A DNA stretch of 41,517 bases, from assembly GCA_903920425.1 (NCBI GenBank), contig CAIXME010000078.1, positions 1-41,517 on the forward strand, given 5' to 3'. Origin of the DNA: an uncultured Pirellula sp. (lineage in GTDB: Bacteria; Planctomycetota; Planctomycetia; Pirellulales; Pirellulaceae). Shown here piece by piece: positions 27,507-38,433 of the stretch; the first letter of the stretch is position 1; each line of letters begins with the position of its first letter. Below the pieces are notes generated by a model that had not been told where the DNA came from, made no database searches, and was given only the letters and a program-made list of their open reading frames with translations. A program made the translations under genes and the position numbers.

Positions 27507-28496
27507 ATGAGCACGATCCAACGAGTTGATTCTACTTTTGTCGAAAACGCTCCGCTTATTCAGTTAGAGCATGCGACGAGGTTGTATGGAAAGGTGATCG
27601 GCGTCAACGATCTCAATGTAGAGTTGCCCCTCGGAGCATATGGTTTGGTCGGCCCTAACGGTGCGGGCAAATCCACATTGATTGGATTGATTACGGGCGC
27701 TTTTACTCCAACGCTGGGGACCGTCCGGGTGTTTGGCGTGGATCCACACCGATCGCCCGGGGTTTTGCGACATGTGGGGTTGTGCCCAGCAACCGATTTG
27801 TTGCTGCCTGGTGTTACGGCGCGCAGGTGGATCGAGCAGCTTCTCGCGCTCAGTGGTTGGCCTCCACGCGATGCAGCGCAGCGGACCCTTGAGGTGCTCG
27901 AGTTAGTCGGGTTGACCGAAGCGATGAATCGACCGATCAACACGTATTCGCTTGGCATGCGTCAACGATGCAAATTGGCCCAAGCGATTTCAACTGACCC
28001 TCAACTGCTGATCCTCGATGAACCCTTTAATGGGCTCGACCCGGTCGGTAGACATCAGATGACCGATCTGCTGGTGCGATGGGCCCGAAGCGGAAAAAGC
28101 CTACTGCTGGCTAGTCACGTTCTACACGAGGTCGAGCAAGTCACCGATTCGTTTATCTTGATCTACGGAGGCAGACTACTGGCCTCTGGTACGGCAGGAG
28201 AGTTACGAGGGATGTTAGCCGAGCTGCCTCAAGAGCTAACAATGAGCAGCCCTCAGTTTCGTGAGTTGGCCTCAAGACTTGCCAATGAAGAGTGGGTTGA
28301 ATCGGTGCGGTGTGATGCGGATCTGAATCAAGTTACCGTCGCGGTACATAAGCCAGTCGAGCTGTATTCCGCTTTGGCTGATTGGGCCGGCGAAGGGATA
28401 GAAATCGAGCGATTGATTGGTGTTGATGGCGATATGCAGTCGTTGTTCAAACTGCTCGTATCTCGCCATCGAGGCAGTAAAGCCAAATTGCGTTAG
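27507..28496 (+). CDS. ABC transporter ATP-binding protein (second)
   Basis: Walker A GPNGAGKST; signature YSLGMRQRCKLAQAI; Walker B LLILDEPFNGLDP; ASHVLHEVEQV. Confidence 0.93.
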   Translation: MSTIQRVDSTFVENAPLIQLEHATRLYGKVIGVNDLNVELPLGAYGLVGPNGAGKSTLIGLITGAFTPTLGTVRVFGVDPHRSPGVLRHVGLCPATDLLLPGVTARRWIEQLLALSGWPPRDAAQRTLEVLELVGLTEAMNRPINTYSLGMRQRCKLAQAISTDPQLLILDEPFNGLDPVGRHQMTDLLVRWARSGKSLLLASHVLHEVEQVTDSFILIYGGRLLASGTAGELRGMLAELPQELTMSSPQFRELASRLANEEWVESVRCDADLNQVTVAVHKPVELYSALADWAGEGIEIERLIGVDGDMQSLFKLLVSRHRGSKAKLR

Positions 28497-28510
28497 GGGC
28501 TTTCGGCTTT

Positions 28511-28672
28511 CATCACCAGCCGATGCGTTTGCGAGTCATCCCACCAGTGCTTACATGCAATGATCAAGAAGTCTCACGCAGAGACACAGAGGCAAGGAGA
28601 AGCGGCACTGTTAAGTGAGTTGAAACCAAAAATAGACTCCTAAAATCTCTGTGCCTGCGTTTCTCAGTGGTT
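28511..28672. repeat. Intergenic palindromic repeat, copy D
   Basis: gtctcacgcagagacacagaggcaaggagaag...aaatctctgtgcctgcgtttctcagtggttag. Upstream flank ccgatgcgtttgcgagtcatcccaccag..ttacatgcaatgatca is the inverted counterpart of the sequence joining copies A and B. Confidence 0.75.
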
Positions 28673-28770
28673 AGCCCTTCTTTGGCGCCAAGATTGAGTC
28701 ACCACGGAGAGCACGAAGAACACGGAGAGCACTGATAGCACGAAGGATCACATCCGAGCTTTCCTTCTAG

Positions 28771-28850
28771 ATCAGTCTCGATTTTTCACACAGAGACACA
28801 GAGGCGCAGAGAAGTGTTGAAATCAAAATTGATTTTTGAAATCTCTATGG
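28771..28850. repeat. Intergenic palindromic repeat, copy E
   Basis: cagtctcgatttttcacacagagacacagaggcgcagagaagtgttgaaatcaaaattgatttttgaaatctctatggct. Confidence 0.75.
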
Positions 28851-28968
28851 CTCGAACGCGTCGGGTTTTGACTAAAGCAACAAGCCCTCACGCGTCGGGT
28901 TATGATCAAATGAACAGCGCCGATGGTCCCCTTCGCTGAGCGGGACGTCGCAGGGGTAACGCAAAGTG

Positions 28969-31900
28969 TTATTTTGCGAATCGTTCCTGCAAGCTCATCA
29001 CGGTCATGGAGGTCGTTCGCATCACCGACATCGCTTCTACGGCCATCCTGCCGGCAGCAACTGTCGTGATGCACGGCACGCCGAATTGCACAGCAGCGGC
29101 TCGGATTCGACCTTCGTCGGTTCGAGCGCCTTTTCCGTTAGGCGTGTTGATGATTAACGACACGTCGTCGTTCTTCAAGTAGTCGATGAGATTCGGGTTT
29201 CCTTCGGCCAGTTTTCTTACACGCGAGACCGGGATGTTCGCTCGTTCGAGCTCGAGCGCGGTGCCTGATGTGGCGAGCAGTTTGTAGCCCATATCGTGAA
29301 GCTGTTGGGCCATGTCCGTGATGCCAGCTCGATGCCGCGCAGCGATACTGAGAAACACGTTGCCGGATGAAGGCAAAACGACACCCGCTGCGATTTGGCT
29401 CTTGTTGAACGCCACGGGGAATTCATCGCTGATTCCCATGACTTCACCGGTGCTCCGCATCTCTGGCCCCAGTACGATGTCCACGCCGGCAAATTTGCGG
29501 AATGGAAAGACAGATTCCTTGACCGAAACGCTCCGAGGGATTGGCTCGCTCGTGATACCGAGTTCCTTCAGCTTCTTGCCAACCATAACTTTCGCAGCGA
29601 TGTTCGCGACGGGTGTACCTGTCGCTTTGGCAACAAACGGGACGGTACGGCTAGCGCGAGGATTCACTTCCAGAACGTAAACGATGGACTTGCCGTCTTC
29701 TTCTTTGATCGCAAACTGGACATTCATCAATCCAACAACCTTGAGCCGTTTGGCCATGGCCACTGTGGCTTGGCGAATTTCCGTGAGTACCTCTTGGCTG
29801 AGTGAAAACGACGGGATCACACATGCCGAGTCACCGGAGTGCACGCCTGCTTCTTCGATGTGTTCCATAATGCCCATGATGACGACATCGTCACCATCGG
29901 AAACCGCGTCAACGTCCACTTCTGTTGCATCTTCTAGAAAGCGATCGATCAACACAGGTTGGCCCTGTGCGACGACGAATGCTTCTGCCACGAATCGTTC
30001 GAATTGCGAGTTGTCGTAACAGATTTCCATAGCGCGTCCGCCAAGAACGAAGCTTGGTCGGACAAGGCACGGGTAGCCGATCTTTTGAACTTCGGCTCGC
30101 GCTTGAGGAAGTGTCCTGGCGATACCGTTTGCAGGTTGCTTGATATTGAGTTCGTGCAGGAGAATTTGAAATTTCTCGCGGTCTTCTGCGTCTTCGATGG
30201 TTTCTACACTCGTACCGATGATGGGAACACCTTCGTTGGCAAGTGCTCGGGCGAGGTTCAAAGGTGTTTGACCACCGAATTGAACGATCACTCCATCGGG
30301 CTGAATGGTATCTACTATGTTTAGAACATCTTCGGTCGTGAGAGGCTCGAAGAAGAGCATGTCACTGGTGTCGTAGTCTGTGCTGACGGTCTCAGGGTTG
30401 CTGTTGACCATGATCGATTCGATTCCGAGCTCGCGCAGCGCGTAGCTAGCGTGGCAGCAACAATAGTCGAACTCGATGCCCTGTCCAATTCGATTGGGAC
30501 CACCACCCAAAATCATGACTCGCTTTTTGTCACCCTTTGGCGGTGTTTCGTTTTCGGATTCGTAGGTGCTGTAATAATAGGGCGTATATGCCTCGAACTC
30601 GGCTGCACAGGTATCGACCGATTTGTAGGTCGCCACGATGCCTTTGCTCTTTCGCCATTCGCGAACTTCGCCGTCATCGCTATTGAGGAGCGTTGCCAAT
30701 TGACGATCCGAAAAACCGTACTGTTTGGCTTGTCGCATGGTTGCAGCGTCGATGTTAGACAGAGAGCCAATTCCTCGCAGATGATTTTCGATTTCCACCA
30801 ATTCAAGTAGCTGATCTAAAAACCACTCGTCGATCTTGGTAATGGAGTGAATTTCATCAACGGTCATTCCGCTCAAAAGCGCGTATCGAAGAAACCAGAC
30901 ACGGTCCGCATTTGGACGCGAGAGCTTGTTTCGAATCTCTTCGTCGTCAGGGCGGCGATCTGTGTACCAAAGGTCTTTACTATCAGAACCAAATCCAAAT
31001 GCGCCCACCTCGAGGCCACGCAAAGCCTTTTGAAAGGACTCTTTGAATGTGCGTCCAATGGCCATTGTTTCTCCAACACTTTTCATCTGTGTAGTAAGTG
31101 TGGAGTCGGCTTCTGGAAATTTCTCGAATGCAAAACGTGGGATCTTCGTAACGACGTAGTCGATGGTCGGTTCGAAACACGCTTGTGTCTTTTGGGTAAT
31201 GTCGTTCTGCAATTCCCAAAGACGAAAACCAACAGCTAGTTTCGCAGCGATTTTGGCGATCGGGAAGCCGGTTGCTTTACTGGCGAGAGCACTGGATCGG
31301 CTCACGCGAGGATTCATCTCGATGACGATCATGCGGCCAGTGTCTGGGTGGATAGCGAACTGGATGTTGGAACCACCAGTTTCCACCCCGATCTCTCGAA
31401 TGATTTTGAGACTCGCATCTCTCATTCGCTGGTACTCTTTGTCGGTCAGCGTTTGCGCCGGAGCGACGGTGATAGAGTCTCCGGTGTGAACACCCATCGG
31501 GTCGAAGTTTTCTATGGCGCAAATGATGACGACGTTATCGTCGACGTCGCGCATGACTTCCATCTCGTACTCTTTCCAGCCGATAATGGATTCTTCGATA
31601 AGCACTTCGGTGATTGGCGATAGCGTCAGACCGTTCTGGACCAAGTCGTCGAAATCATCGCGGTTGTAGGCGATTGCGGAACCGCTGCCACCCATCGTAA
31701 AGCTAGGGCGGACAACGCATGGCAACCCGATATTTGCGAGCGTTTTTCGAGCTTCGTCTAGGTTGTGAACAACATCCCCGCGGCATACTTCCATGCCGAT
31801 TTTTTCCATCGCGATTTTGAATGCATCGCGAGCTTCCGCTTTGTGGATCACTTCGGGAATTGCGCCGATCATTTCGCAATTGTACTTTTTCAGAATCCCA

Positions 31901-32214
31901 TGTTTGTCGAGATCCATTGCGATGTTTAGTGCCGTCTGCCCTCCAAGAGTGGGGAGCAATGCATCAGGGCGTTCCCGCTCGATGACTTTCGTAACCATTT
32001 CCCAAGTTAATGGCTCGATATAAGTTCGTTCTGCAGTTGCCGGGTCCGTCATGATCGTGGCGGGGTTGCTGTTAACCAGCACCACTTCATAACCCTCTTC
32101 CCGCAATGCTTTGCAAGCTTGCGTGCCAGAATAATCGAATTCGCAAGCTTGGCCGATTACGATCGGACCCGAACCAATTAGAAGGATTTTTTTGATGTCG
32201 GTGCGTCGAGGCAC
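28969..32214 (-). CDS. carB: Carbamoyl-phosphate synthase large subunit
   Basis: 1081 aa: [58 protein letters not shown], duplicated ATP-grasp halves, [26 protein letters not shown]-terminal MGS-like allosteric domain. Confidence 0.98.
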   Translation of the reverse strand: MPRRTDIKKILLIGSGPIVIGQACEFDYSGTQACKALREEGYEVVLVNSNPATIMTDPATAERTYIEPLTWEMVTKVIERERPDALLPTLGGQTALNIAMDLDKHGILKKYNCEMIGAIPEVIHKAEARDAFKIAMEKIGMEVCRGDVVHNLDEARKTLANIGLPCVVRPSFTMGGSGSAIAYNRDDFDDLVQNGLTLSPITEVLIEESIIGWKEYEMEVMRDVDDNVVIICAIENFDPMGVHTGDSITVAPAQTLTDKEYQRMRDASLKIIREIGVETGGSNIQFAIHPDTGRMIVIEMNPRVSRSSALASKATGFPIAKIAAKLAVGFRLWELQNDITQKTQACFEPTIDYVVTKIPRFAFEKFPEADSTLTTQMKSVGETMAIGRTFKESFQKALRGLEVGAFGFGSDSKDLWYTDRRPDDEEIRNKLSRPNADRVWFLRYALLSGMTVDEIHSITKIDEWFLDQLLELVEIENHLRGIGSLSNIDAATMRQAKQYGFSDRQLATLLNSDDGEVREWRKSKGIVATYKSVDTCAAEFEAYTPYYYSTYESENETPPKGDKKRVMILGGGPNRIGQGIEFDYCCCHASYALRELGIESIMVNSNPETVSTDYDTSDMLFFEPLTTEDVLNIVDTIQPDGVIVQFGGQTPLNLARALANEGVPIIGTSVETIEDAEDREKFQILLHELNIKQPANGIARTLPQARAEVQKIGYPCLVRPSFVLGGRAMEICYDNSQFERFVAEAFVVAQGQPVLIDRFLEDATEVDVDAVSDGDDVVIMGIMEHIEEAGVHSGDSACVIPSFSLSQEVLTEIRQATVAMAKRLKVVGLMNVQFAIKEEDGKSIVYVLEVNPRASRTVPFVAKATGTPVANIAAKVMVGKKLKELGITSEPIPRSVSVKESVFPFRKFAGVDIVLGPEMRSTGEVMGISDEFPVAFNKSQIAAGVVLPSSGNVFLSIAARHRAGITDMAQQLHDMGYKLLATSGTALELERANIPVSRVRKLAEGNPNLIDYLKNDDVSLIINTPNGKGARTDEGRIRAAAVQFGVPCITTVAAGRMAVEAMSVMRTTSMTVMSLQERFAK

Positions 32215-32337
32215 AGCAGAAACCTGGGAGTATGCGGGGGATGGATGTCCGTGTCACGACAAAACCGTTGCCGGTGAATCGCTGACCAAAATCCCCCAGA
32301 ACTTAACATGCTTCGCCCGGTTTTGGTAGTCGAAACG

Positions 32338-32826
32338 CTATGCCAAGGATTGCGATAATCTTAGGCATTGAAGCAATGCGTCGGCAGCTTCCTGCCCTTT
32401 GTTTCCGACCGTGCCACCGCTCCGCTGGATAGCTTGTTCCAGGTTGTTGACGGTTAGCAAACCAAAAGCAACCGGCTTGCCATGATCGACGGACAGTTGC
32501 ATGAGGCTCATGCTCACGGCGCGGTTGATATGCTGATCGTGGGTCGTTTCGCCGCGAATCACTGCACCCAAAGCGATTACGCCCCGAATATCCTTTTTTT
32601 GGATTAGTTGCTGGGTTAGGTAAGTGAGCTCCCAAGCTCCCGGAACATGCACTACCAGGATGTCGTCGTCTGCGATTCCGGCTTGCAGCAGTGTTGTGAT
32701 GGCGCCTTTGCGAAGCTTTCCCGTAATGTTCTCGTTGTACTGCGACACCACGATGGCTATCTTTCGAGGGGTGTTAGGCAACGGAGCTGCGGATTCGCTA
32801 GGCAACAATTCATGAGGCATGGTCAT
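32338..32826 (-). CDS. ribH: 6,7-dimethyl-8-ribityllumazine synthase
   Basis: KIAIVVSQYNENITGKLRKGA; VHVPGAWELTYLTQQL; GVIALGAVIRGETTHDQHI; KPVAFGLLTVNNLEQAIQRSGG. Confidence 0.96.
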   Translation of the reverse strand: MTMPHELLPSESAAPLPNTPRKIAIVVSQYNENITGKLRKGAITTLLQAGIADDDILVVHVPGAWELTYLTQQLIQKKDIRGVIALGAVIRGETTHDQHINRAVSMSLMQLSVDHGKPVAFGLLTVNNLEQAIQRSGGTVGNKGQEAADALLQCLRLSQSLA

Positions 32827-32872
32827 CTATTCCTGGTTCTGGCAACGGTGGCGATCGAGATTCGATACGGGG

Positions 32873-34336
32873 TTAGGCTGGGCGAATTCCCATCAAGAAC
32901 TCGGCGTTGGACTTGGTCTTGTTGAGCTTTTGTACCAGTGTTTCCATCGCATCAGGTGGGCTTGAGTCGGCCAAAACTTTGCGCAAGTACGAAATCCGTT
33001 TGTACTCCATCGGATCTAGCAGCGATTCTTCTCGGCGTGTTCCGGATTGGTTCATGTCGATTGCGGGCCAAATCCGTCGGTCGACCATGGCTCGATCTAG
33101 AACGATTTCGAGGTTTCCGGTCCCCTTGAACTCTTCGAAGATAACGTCATCCATTTTGCTGCCGGTCCCCACTAATGCAGTCGCGATAATGGTGAGTGAG
33201 CCACCCTCCTCGACTTTGCGGGCCGCACCAAAAAAGGACTTTGGCTTTTGCATGGCATTGGCGTCGAGACCACCAGTCAGCAGTTTGCCGGACTGAGGGC
33301 ATTCGCCATTCCAGGCTCTTGCCAAACGGGTGATCGAGTCCAAAAAGATAACGACATCCACTCCGTCTTCGACCAGCCGTTTTGCTTTCTCAAGAACCAT
33401 TTGGCTGACTTGGATATGACGAGATGCAGGTTCGTCGAAAGTACTGCTAACGACCTCGCATTTGGGGCCGCGCACTTCTCGCTGCATGTCCGTTACTTCC
33501 TCTGGACGTTCATCCACCAAAAGCATGATGACATACGCAGCTGGATAGTTGTTTAGGACAGCCTTGGCCATCTTTTGTAGCAAGATCGTTTTGCCAGACC
33601 GAGGCGGAGAGACGATCAACCCACGCTGTCCGAACCCGATGGGAGCAATCAAGTCCACCACACGCGTTTCGATCACATCCGTTGTTGTTTCCAGCACAAT
33701 ACGTGTCGTCGGGTGCAACGGCGTCAATGTATCGAATGGTTTGCGAGAGCGAACTTCGTTAGGGTTGCGGTGATTGATTGCTTCTACACGCAGCAGCGCG
33801 AAATACCGCTCGTTCTCTTTCGGAGGTCGAATCTGGCCCGATATGGTCATGCCCGTCGTCAAGCCGAACCGGCGAATCTGTGAAGGCGAAATATAGATGT
33901 CATCAGGGCAGGATACGTAGTGGTGGCTGGAGGAACGCAAAAAGCCGAAACCATCGGCGAGGATCTCGAGCGTTCCCTCGCCATAAAGGATGCCTGACGA
34001 CATCATCCGTGCCTTGAGGACTTGGAAAATCAGCTCCTGCCGATCCAGTTTTTCGGGGTTGTGGATCTGTTCTACAGCAGCGTTTTCATACAATTGCTCT
34101 GCAGTCATTTGCTGCAGGGTTGCAAAGTCCAGAGTTGGGCGTTTCTCTACCGAAGATGGCGGGCTGCCATTGCGTTTATCCTTGAACAACTCTTCGGATA
34201 GGGAGAGCGTCTCTTCTTTGCGTGGCTCGGGCCGCGAGCGCATTTCGCTCCTGGGCTTATTCGATTCGTCTTCATAGCCAGTCATAGTTCGTTGGGCGTC
34301 GAAAAGCATCAAATCCTGGAGGCCTGGGCAAAGCAA
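32873..34336 (-). CDS. rho: Transcription termination factor Rho
   Basis: [114 protein letters not shown]. The ATG at 34285 is an alternative start. Confidence 0.97.
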   Translation of the reverse strand: MLCPGLQDLMLFDAQRTMTGYEDESNKPRSEMRSRPEPRKEETLSLSEELFKDKRNGSPPSSVEKRPTLDFATLQQMTAEQLYENAAVEQIHNPEKLDRQELIFQVLKARMMSSGILYGEGTLEILADGFGFLRSSSHHYVSCPDDIYISPSQIRRFGLTTGMTISGQIRPPKENERYFALLRVEAINHRNPNEVRSRKPFDTLTPLHPTTRIVLETTTDVIETRVVDLIAPIGFGQRGLIVSPPRSGKTILLQKMAKAVLNNYPAAYVIMLLVDERPEEVTDMQREVRGPKCEVVSSTFDEPASRHIQVSQMVLEKAKRLVEDGVDVVIFLDSITRLARAWNGECPQSGKLLTGGLDANAMQKPKSFFGAARKVEEGGSLTIIATALVGTGSKMDDVIFEEFKGTGNLEIVLDRAMVDRRIWPAIDMNQSGTRREESLLDPMEYKRISYLRKVLADSSPPDAMETLVQKLNKTKSNAEFLMGIRPA

Positions 34337-34732
34337 GTCGGCTGCAATGAGAAGCGCAACGGCATCGTCGGCGGTCTGGATATGAATTTAGGAGGGAGTC
34401 TTGGAAGAGTAGATTGCGTGTCTCGACGGTCTCGAGCCAAGCAACCTGATCAAGTATAGCTACAAGAATGGTGGCGACGCAACAGCCAACGCGCGAACCC
34501 ACAAAGTTCTTGCATCAAAGAAAAACCCTGGATTTTTCCTCAATTCACAGCCACTTGTCCGGCGGTCTTCGATCTGTTTTTGCTATGGTCGTAGCGACGC
34601 CGTATGGGGTACGCGAAGGAACTTAACCGACCGCAATCGGATCCAAGATGGTGTTCGAGGTTGAGTCTGAAACTGCCCGAAGATAGACTTGGTGAAGAAA
34701 CTTTCTTTTCGGATGAGATCGGTCCAACGCCC

Positions 34733-36181
34733 ATGCTTAGATTGATGGCCTGTTTTGTAGCGGTTGCTCTGCTGCTGGTGTGTTTTTCGGCAGGTGTGGG
34801 CTACGCCGATTTTGTTGTGTACCGACTCCCCGGCACCAAGCTAGTCACCGTTTTCGAAGGAAAAACAAAAGTGCTCGCGGGGCGACTCGTCGAGTACACC
34901 CATCCAACATTCGGGGCTGTCGCGTTGAGTCTCGACGACGCAGTGATCATCAAAGCCCCAACACGCCAAGAGGAGTTCAAACGTCTCTATCAAAAGGCGA
35001 TGAAGTCAAACCGTGTTCCCGACTTTATTGAGGCTGCCAAACAAGCGATCAAACGTGGTTTGCTCAAAGAGTTCTACGAATGCTGTAGCGCTGCTTACAA
35101 GATTGACCCTCAAAACGAAGTCATCGTTCGGCTCATCGAAGCTCGCAAAAAGGTGAAAGAGCCTCTCGGCGACCCGGCGGCAGTGGAGCGAGGGCTCCGA
35201 GAGACTACGCAACTCAAAAAGATGAAAGTTGCCACCAGTGCACATTACGTTCTGCTACACGACACAAACGACGCCAAGATTGGACGAAAGCGGCAATCTC
35301 GCGCCGAGACAAGGCTCGAATTGCTGGAAACAGTTTACGAATCCTACTTCATGAAGTTTGCCATCGAAGGCGTTGTGCTAGAGCCTCCGAAAGAGCATCT
35401 GGCCGTCTTGCTTTTCGACGACGAAGTTAATTTCCATCGCTATTCCTCGTTGCTTGATCCAGAGTTGACTATGGCCGCAGGTTTTTGGTCTCCCAAAGAC
35501 AACATCGGCGTCTTCTATGATCAAGGGACTACTCCGTCCATGCGGGCGCTTGCACTCGTTTCAGAGGATCTCAAGCGAAAGAAATCCCAATCGAGAGGGA
35601 CCGCCGTTTCTCAGGAAATTGCCCACTTGTCCAATACCTTTGAGCTGCTGGTAAAGGTGTCTAGAGAAGAGTCCGATGTGGAAGTCGTCTCTCACGAGGC
35701 AACTCACCAATTGGCTGGGAATACAGGACTGATGCCACGCGGCAAGATTGGTGCACGCTGGGCTCATGAGGGGCTAGCCAGCTACTTCGAAACACCTGCG
35801 GGAGCAGGATGGGGAGGAATAGGCGCGGTGAACGAGACCCGGCTCAAAGACTATTGGACTATCGCTCGCGATCCCTCCCGATCCGAGATTGAATGGGTGA
35901 TCTCCGACGAACTCTTCTATCGTGCGAAAGATCAAAATCAAGCAGTCGAGGCATACGGACAAGCGTGGGCACTAACTTATTTTTTGATGGAAACGAGATT
36001 CGAGAAACTCATTGAATACTATCGGGAATGTGCCCAGTTGGAAGACGACGCAACTCCTCGCGCACGAGTTGACCTGTTTCAAAGAGTGTTCGGTGACCTG
36101 CGGGCTTTCGAGCGCGAGTTTCACAGGTATATGACGACGCTCAAGACCGATCTGGATCGTATTCGGGATGCATCCAAGTAG
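34733..36181 (+). CDS. DUF1570-like secreted protein with HExxH motif
   Basis: Signal peptide MLRLMACFVAVALLLVCFSAGVGYA; VVSHEATHQLAGNTGLMPRGKIGARWAHEGLASYFETP; C-terminal EAYGQAWALTYFLMETRFEKLIEYYREC. Confidence 0.82.
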   Translation: MLRLMACFVAVALLLVCFSAGVGYADFVVYRLPGTKLVTVFEGKTKVLAGRLVEYTHPTFGAVALSLDDAVIIKAPTRQEEFKRLYQKAMKSNRVPDFIEAAKQAIKRGLLKEFYECCSAAYKIDPQNEVIVRLIEARKKVKEPLGDPAAVERGLRETTQLKKMKVATSAHYVLLHDTNDAKIGRKRQSRAETRLELLETVYESYFMKFAIEGVVLEPPKEHLAVLLFDDEVNFHRYSSLLDPELTMAAGFWSPKDNIGVFYDQGTTPSMRALALVSEDLKRKKSQSRGTAVSQEIAHLSNTFELLVKVSREESDVEVVSHEATHQLAGNTGLMPRGKIGARWAHEGLASYFETPAGAGWGGIGAVNETRLKDYWTIARDPSRSEIEWVISDELFYRAKDQNQAVEAYGQAWALTYFLMETRFEKLIEYYRECAQLEDDATPRARVDLFQRVFGDLRAFEREFHRYMTTLKTDLDRIRDASK

Positions 36182-36641
36182 AAGACTCCTTCACGTCATT
36201 GATGCAGCAACGGCATGTTAATTATGCGAGCTACCGGCTCGTGCTCAATGATATCAGGCTTGCAATCGAAGGTGTGGTGAGTGCACGAGCACTAGCCTTA
36301 GCACGAAAATTCATTGGCTTCCAATGGTGCTCGAATCGATCGATGCCGTATGCTTCCGCAATTCAGCTGAGAGCAAGGAGCTGGGGCCCTCGTTTATGAA
36401 AACGCCGATTTAATCACGAACCGACGCTTAGTTTTAAACTCTGCTATTTCTAATTTGTCCCAGGGATCGATACCTCGTGTGCTGGAGCGGTGAGGCACCG
36501 GAGTTCCTGTAGCAAGGATTTCAGTCCAGAATGGCCAGCACACGTTTTCCATGTGCAGTTCATTCAGGCATTGAAGACTCTCGCTCGATGGGCTGCGGTT
36601 AGAAACTTGGGGTGTGGATGCGATGGATGCGGCTAGCCAAT

Positions 36642-36670
36642 AAAAAAACCCGCTCTTGCGGAGCGGGTTT
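36642..36670 (-). terminator. Rho-independent terminator downstream of rpsG
   Basis: Minus strand AAACCCGCTC-CGCAA-GAGCGGGTTTTTTTA: perfect 10-bp stem, 5-nt loop, T-tract. Confidence 0.92.
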
Positions 36671-36715
36671 CTGTGAATTTGTGGTTCGCATGAAGCGAGC
36701 CAGGTTTGCTCAAAC

Positions 36716-37186
36716 TTACCAGGCGAAGTGAGCGAATGCCTTGTTGGCGTCTGCCATGCGGTGTGTGTTTTCTCGCTTGGTGATCGCTGTGCCTTCTTTG
36801 CGATAAGCGGCCATCAACTCGTCGGCTAGCTTTTGATGTGTAGCGCGGCCTTTTTTGTCGCGAACTGCTGCAAGAACCCAACGAAACGCAAGGCTTTGCT
36901 GGCGATTCTTGTTAACTTGCATTGGGACTTGGTATGAAGCACCACCGACTCGCTTCGATCGCACTTCGATGTAAGGCTTCACGTTCTCAATCGCTTGCTC
37001 GAAAACTTCGATTGCCGGACGGTCTTTGATCTTTTCAGCGATCTCTTCCAGTGCGTTGTAGAAAACGCCTTGAGCAGTCGATTTCTTTCCGTCGTACATC
37101 AAGCAATTGATGAACTTGGATGCAAGCATCGAGTTGAATCGAGGATCAGGACGCAGGCTTGTGCGGGAAGCGGTAATTTTACCCAT
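36716..37186 (-). CDS. rpsG: 30S ribosomal protein S7
   Basis: [66 protein letters not shown]-like [20 protein letters not shown]. Confidence 0.98.
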   Translation of the reverse strand: MGKITASRTSLRPDPRFNSMLASKFINCLMYDGKKSTAQGVFYNALEEIAEKIKDRPAIEVFEQAIENVKPYIEVRSKRVGGASYQVPMQVNKNRQQSLAFRWVLAAVRDKKGRATHQKLADELMAAYRKEGTAITKRENTHRMADANKAFAHFAW

Positions 37187-37237
37187 AGTTTAGGAACTAG
37201 TGCTTGACTTAAAAAACGTGGAGTAACGAGGGGAAAA

Positions 37238-37606
37238 CTACGCCTTCTTGGCGCCGTAACGACTGCGGGATTGTTTCCGACCGGTAACGCCGAGCGTATC
37301 ACGGCAACCGCGAACCACTTGATAGCGAACCCCTGGAAGATCGCGAACACGACCACCGCGAACGAGAACAATCGAGTGCTCTTGTAGGTTGTGGCCTTCG
37401 CCTGGAATGTAAACGGTGACTTCTTTGCCGTTGCTCAACCGTACCCGGGTGATCTTTCGGAGAGCCGAGTTCGGCTTCTTTGGAGTCATCGTTCTAACAA
37501 GCAAGCAAACGCCTTGCTTTTGAGGGCATTGCTCAAGGACGGGACTCTTTGTTCCCTTGCGTTGAACGACGCGGTTTTTTCGAACCAATTGGTTAATAGT
37601 TGGCAT
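37238..37606 (-). CDS. rpsL: 30S ribosomal protein S12
   Basis: [82 protein letters not shown]. Confidence 0.99.
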   Translation of the reverse strand: MPTINQLVRKNRVVQRKGTKSPVLEQCPQKQGVCLLVRTMTPKKPNSALRKITRVRLSNGKEVTVYIPGEGHNLQEHSIVLVRGGRVRDLPGVRYQVVRGCRDTLGVTGRKQSRSRYGAKKA

Positions 37607-37674
37607 ACGGAATCAAAATCGTCTTGCGAACAAAAGGTAGTAACTAAATCCTAATCTATCGACAAACTGGCAAG

Positions 37675-37759
37675 TACCAAAGGTGGGAATCGAACCCACA
37701 CGTCTGTTAAGGACACTGGATTTTGAGTCCAGCGCGTCTGCCGATTCCGCCACTTTGGC
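37675..37759 (-). tRNA. tRNA-Leu (anticodon CAA), CCA not encoded
   Basis: Minus strand GCCAAAGTGGCGGAATCGGCAGACGCGCTGGACTCAAAATCCAGTGTCCTTAACAGACGTGTGGGTTCGAATCCCACCTTTGGTA. Anticodon stem CTGGA/TCCAG with loop CTCAAAA, long variable arm, T-arm GTGGGTTCGAATCCCAC. Confidence 0.96.
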
Positions 37760-38433
37760 AAATAACGTCAGCAGTCGACAAATTTGGGATAAGAAGTTTA
37801 CTAGCGACCTGGCCGTTTGGACAAGTCCAACCAGGATTTTTCGCCTAAATTCCTTCCGCCAACTCGAACCTACTCATGGATCTGGTCTCCGGCCCTGTGC
37901 CGCACGCACTCGCCGCATTCCATCTGGGTTGCAAAGAAGGTAAACCTGCTGTCGTCATTTGTCCCAATCATTCTTGTGAATATATGCGGTTTTTTTCTTG
38001 GACCTGATTATTGTTGGACGAAGTTTTTGGATCGATGCGAATACACCGTTTTTGCATCGACGTTTTGTCGAAAAGGAGTTCAGAATCAGTTGTCCTCACC
38101 ACCCAGAATGACCAGATTGGTATCGTTGTGATGCAGTGGCGCAGTCAATTTGAATTCAAGCTGTGATTTGGCAATGGGGCCGAAAAGTCCACCTTGCGCA
38201 ATTTTTCCAGCGGAAACACGCTCCTACACCATTCCAAAGCCCCTTGGCCCACGTTTTGCATCAGAAAACAGATAATCCGCTAGCCTTCGATGTATTCACC
38301 GGGCAAAACCGCAATGAATAAAAAAGTGGAGCGTAACTGAGATGCGACGTATATCCGCAACTCAATCGCTTGACCACAATAGAGTGCTAGCAAATTTCTC
38401 TCCAGACATACACAAAGGCAAACAGAGGAAGTC

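Noticed and set aside
37683-37943. ORF 37683..37943 (MGIEPTRLLRTLDFESSASADSATLA...)
   Set aside because: It is the antisense translation of tRNA-Leu, a well-known annotation artefact.
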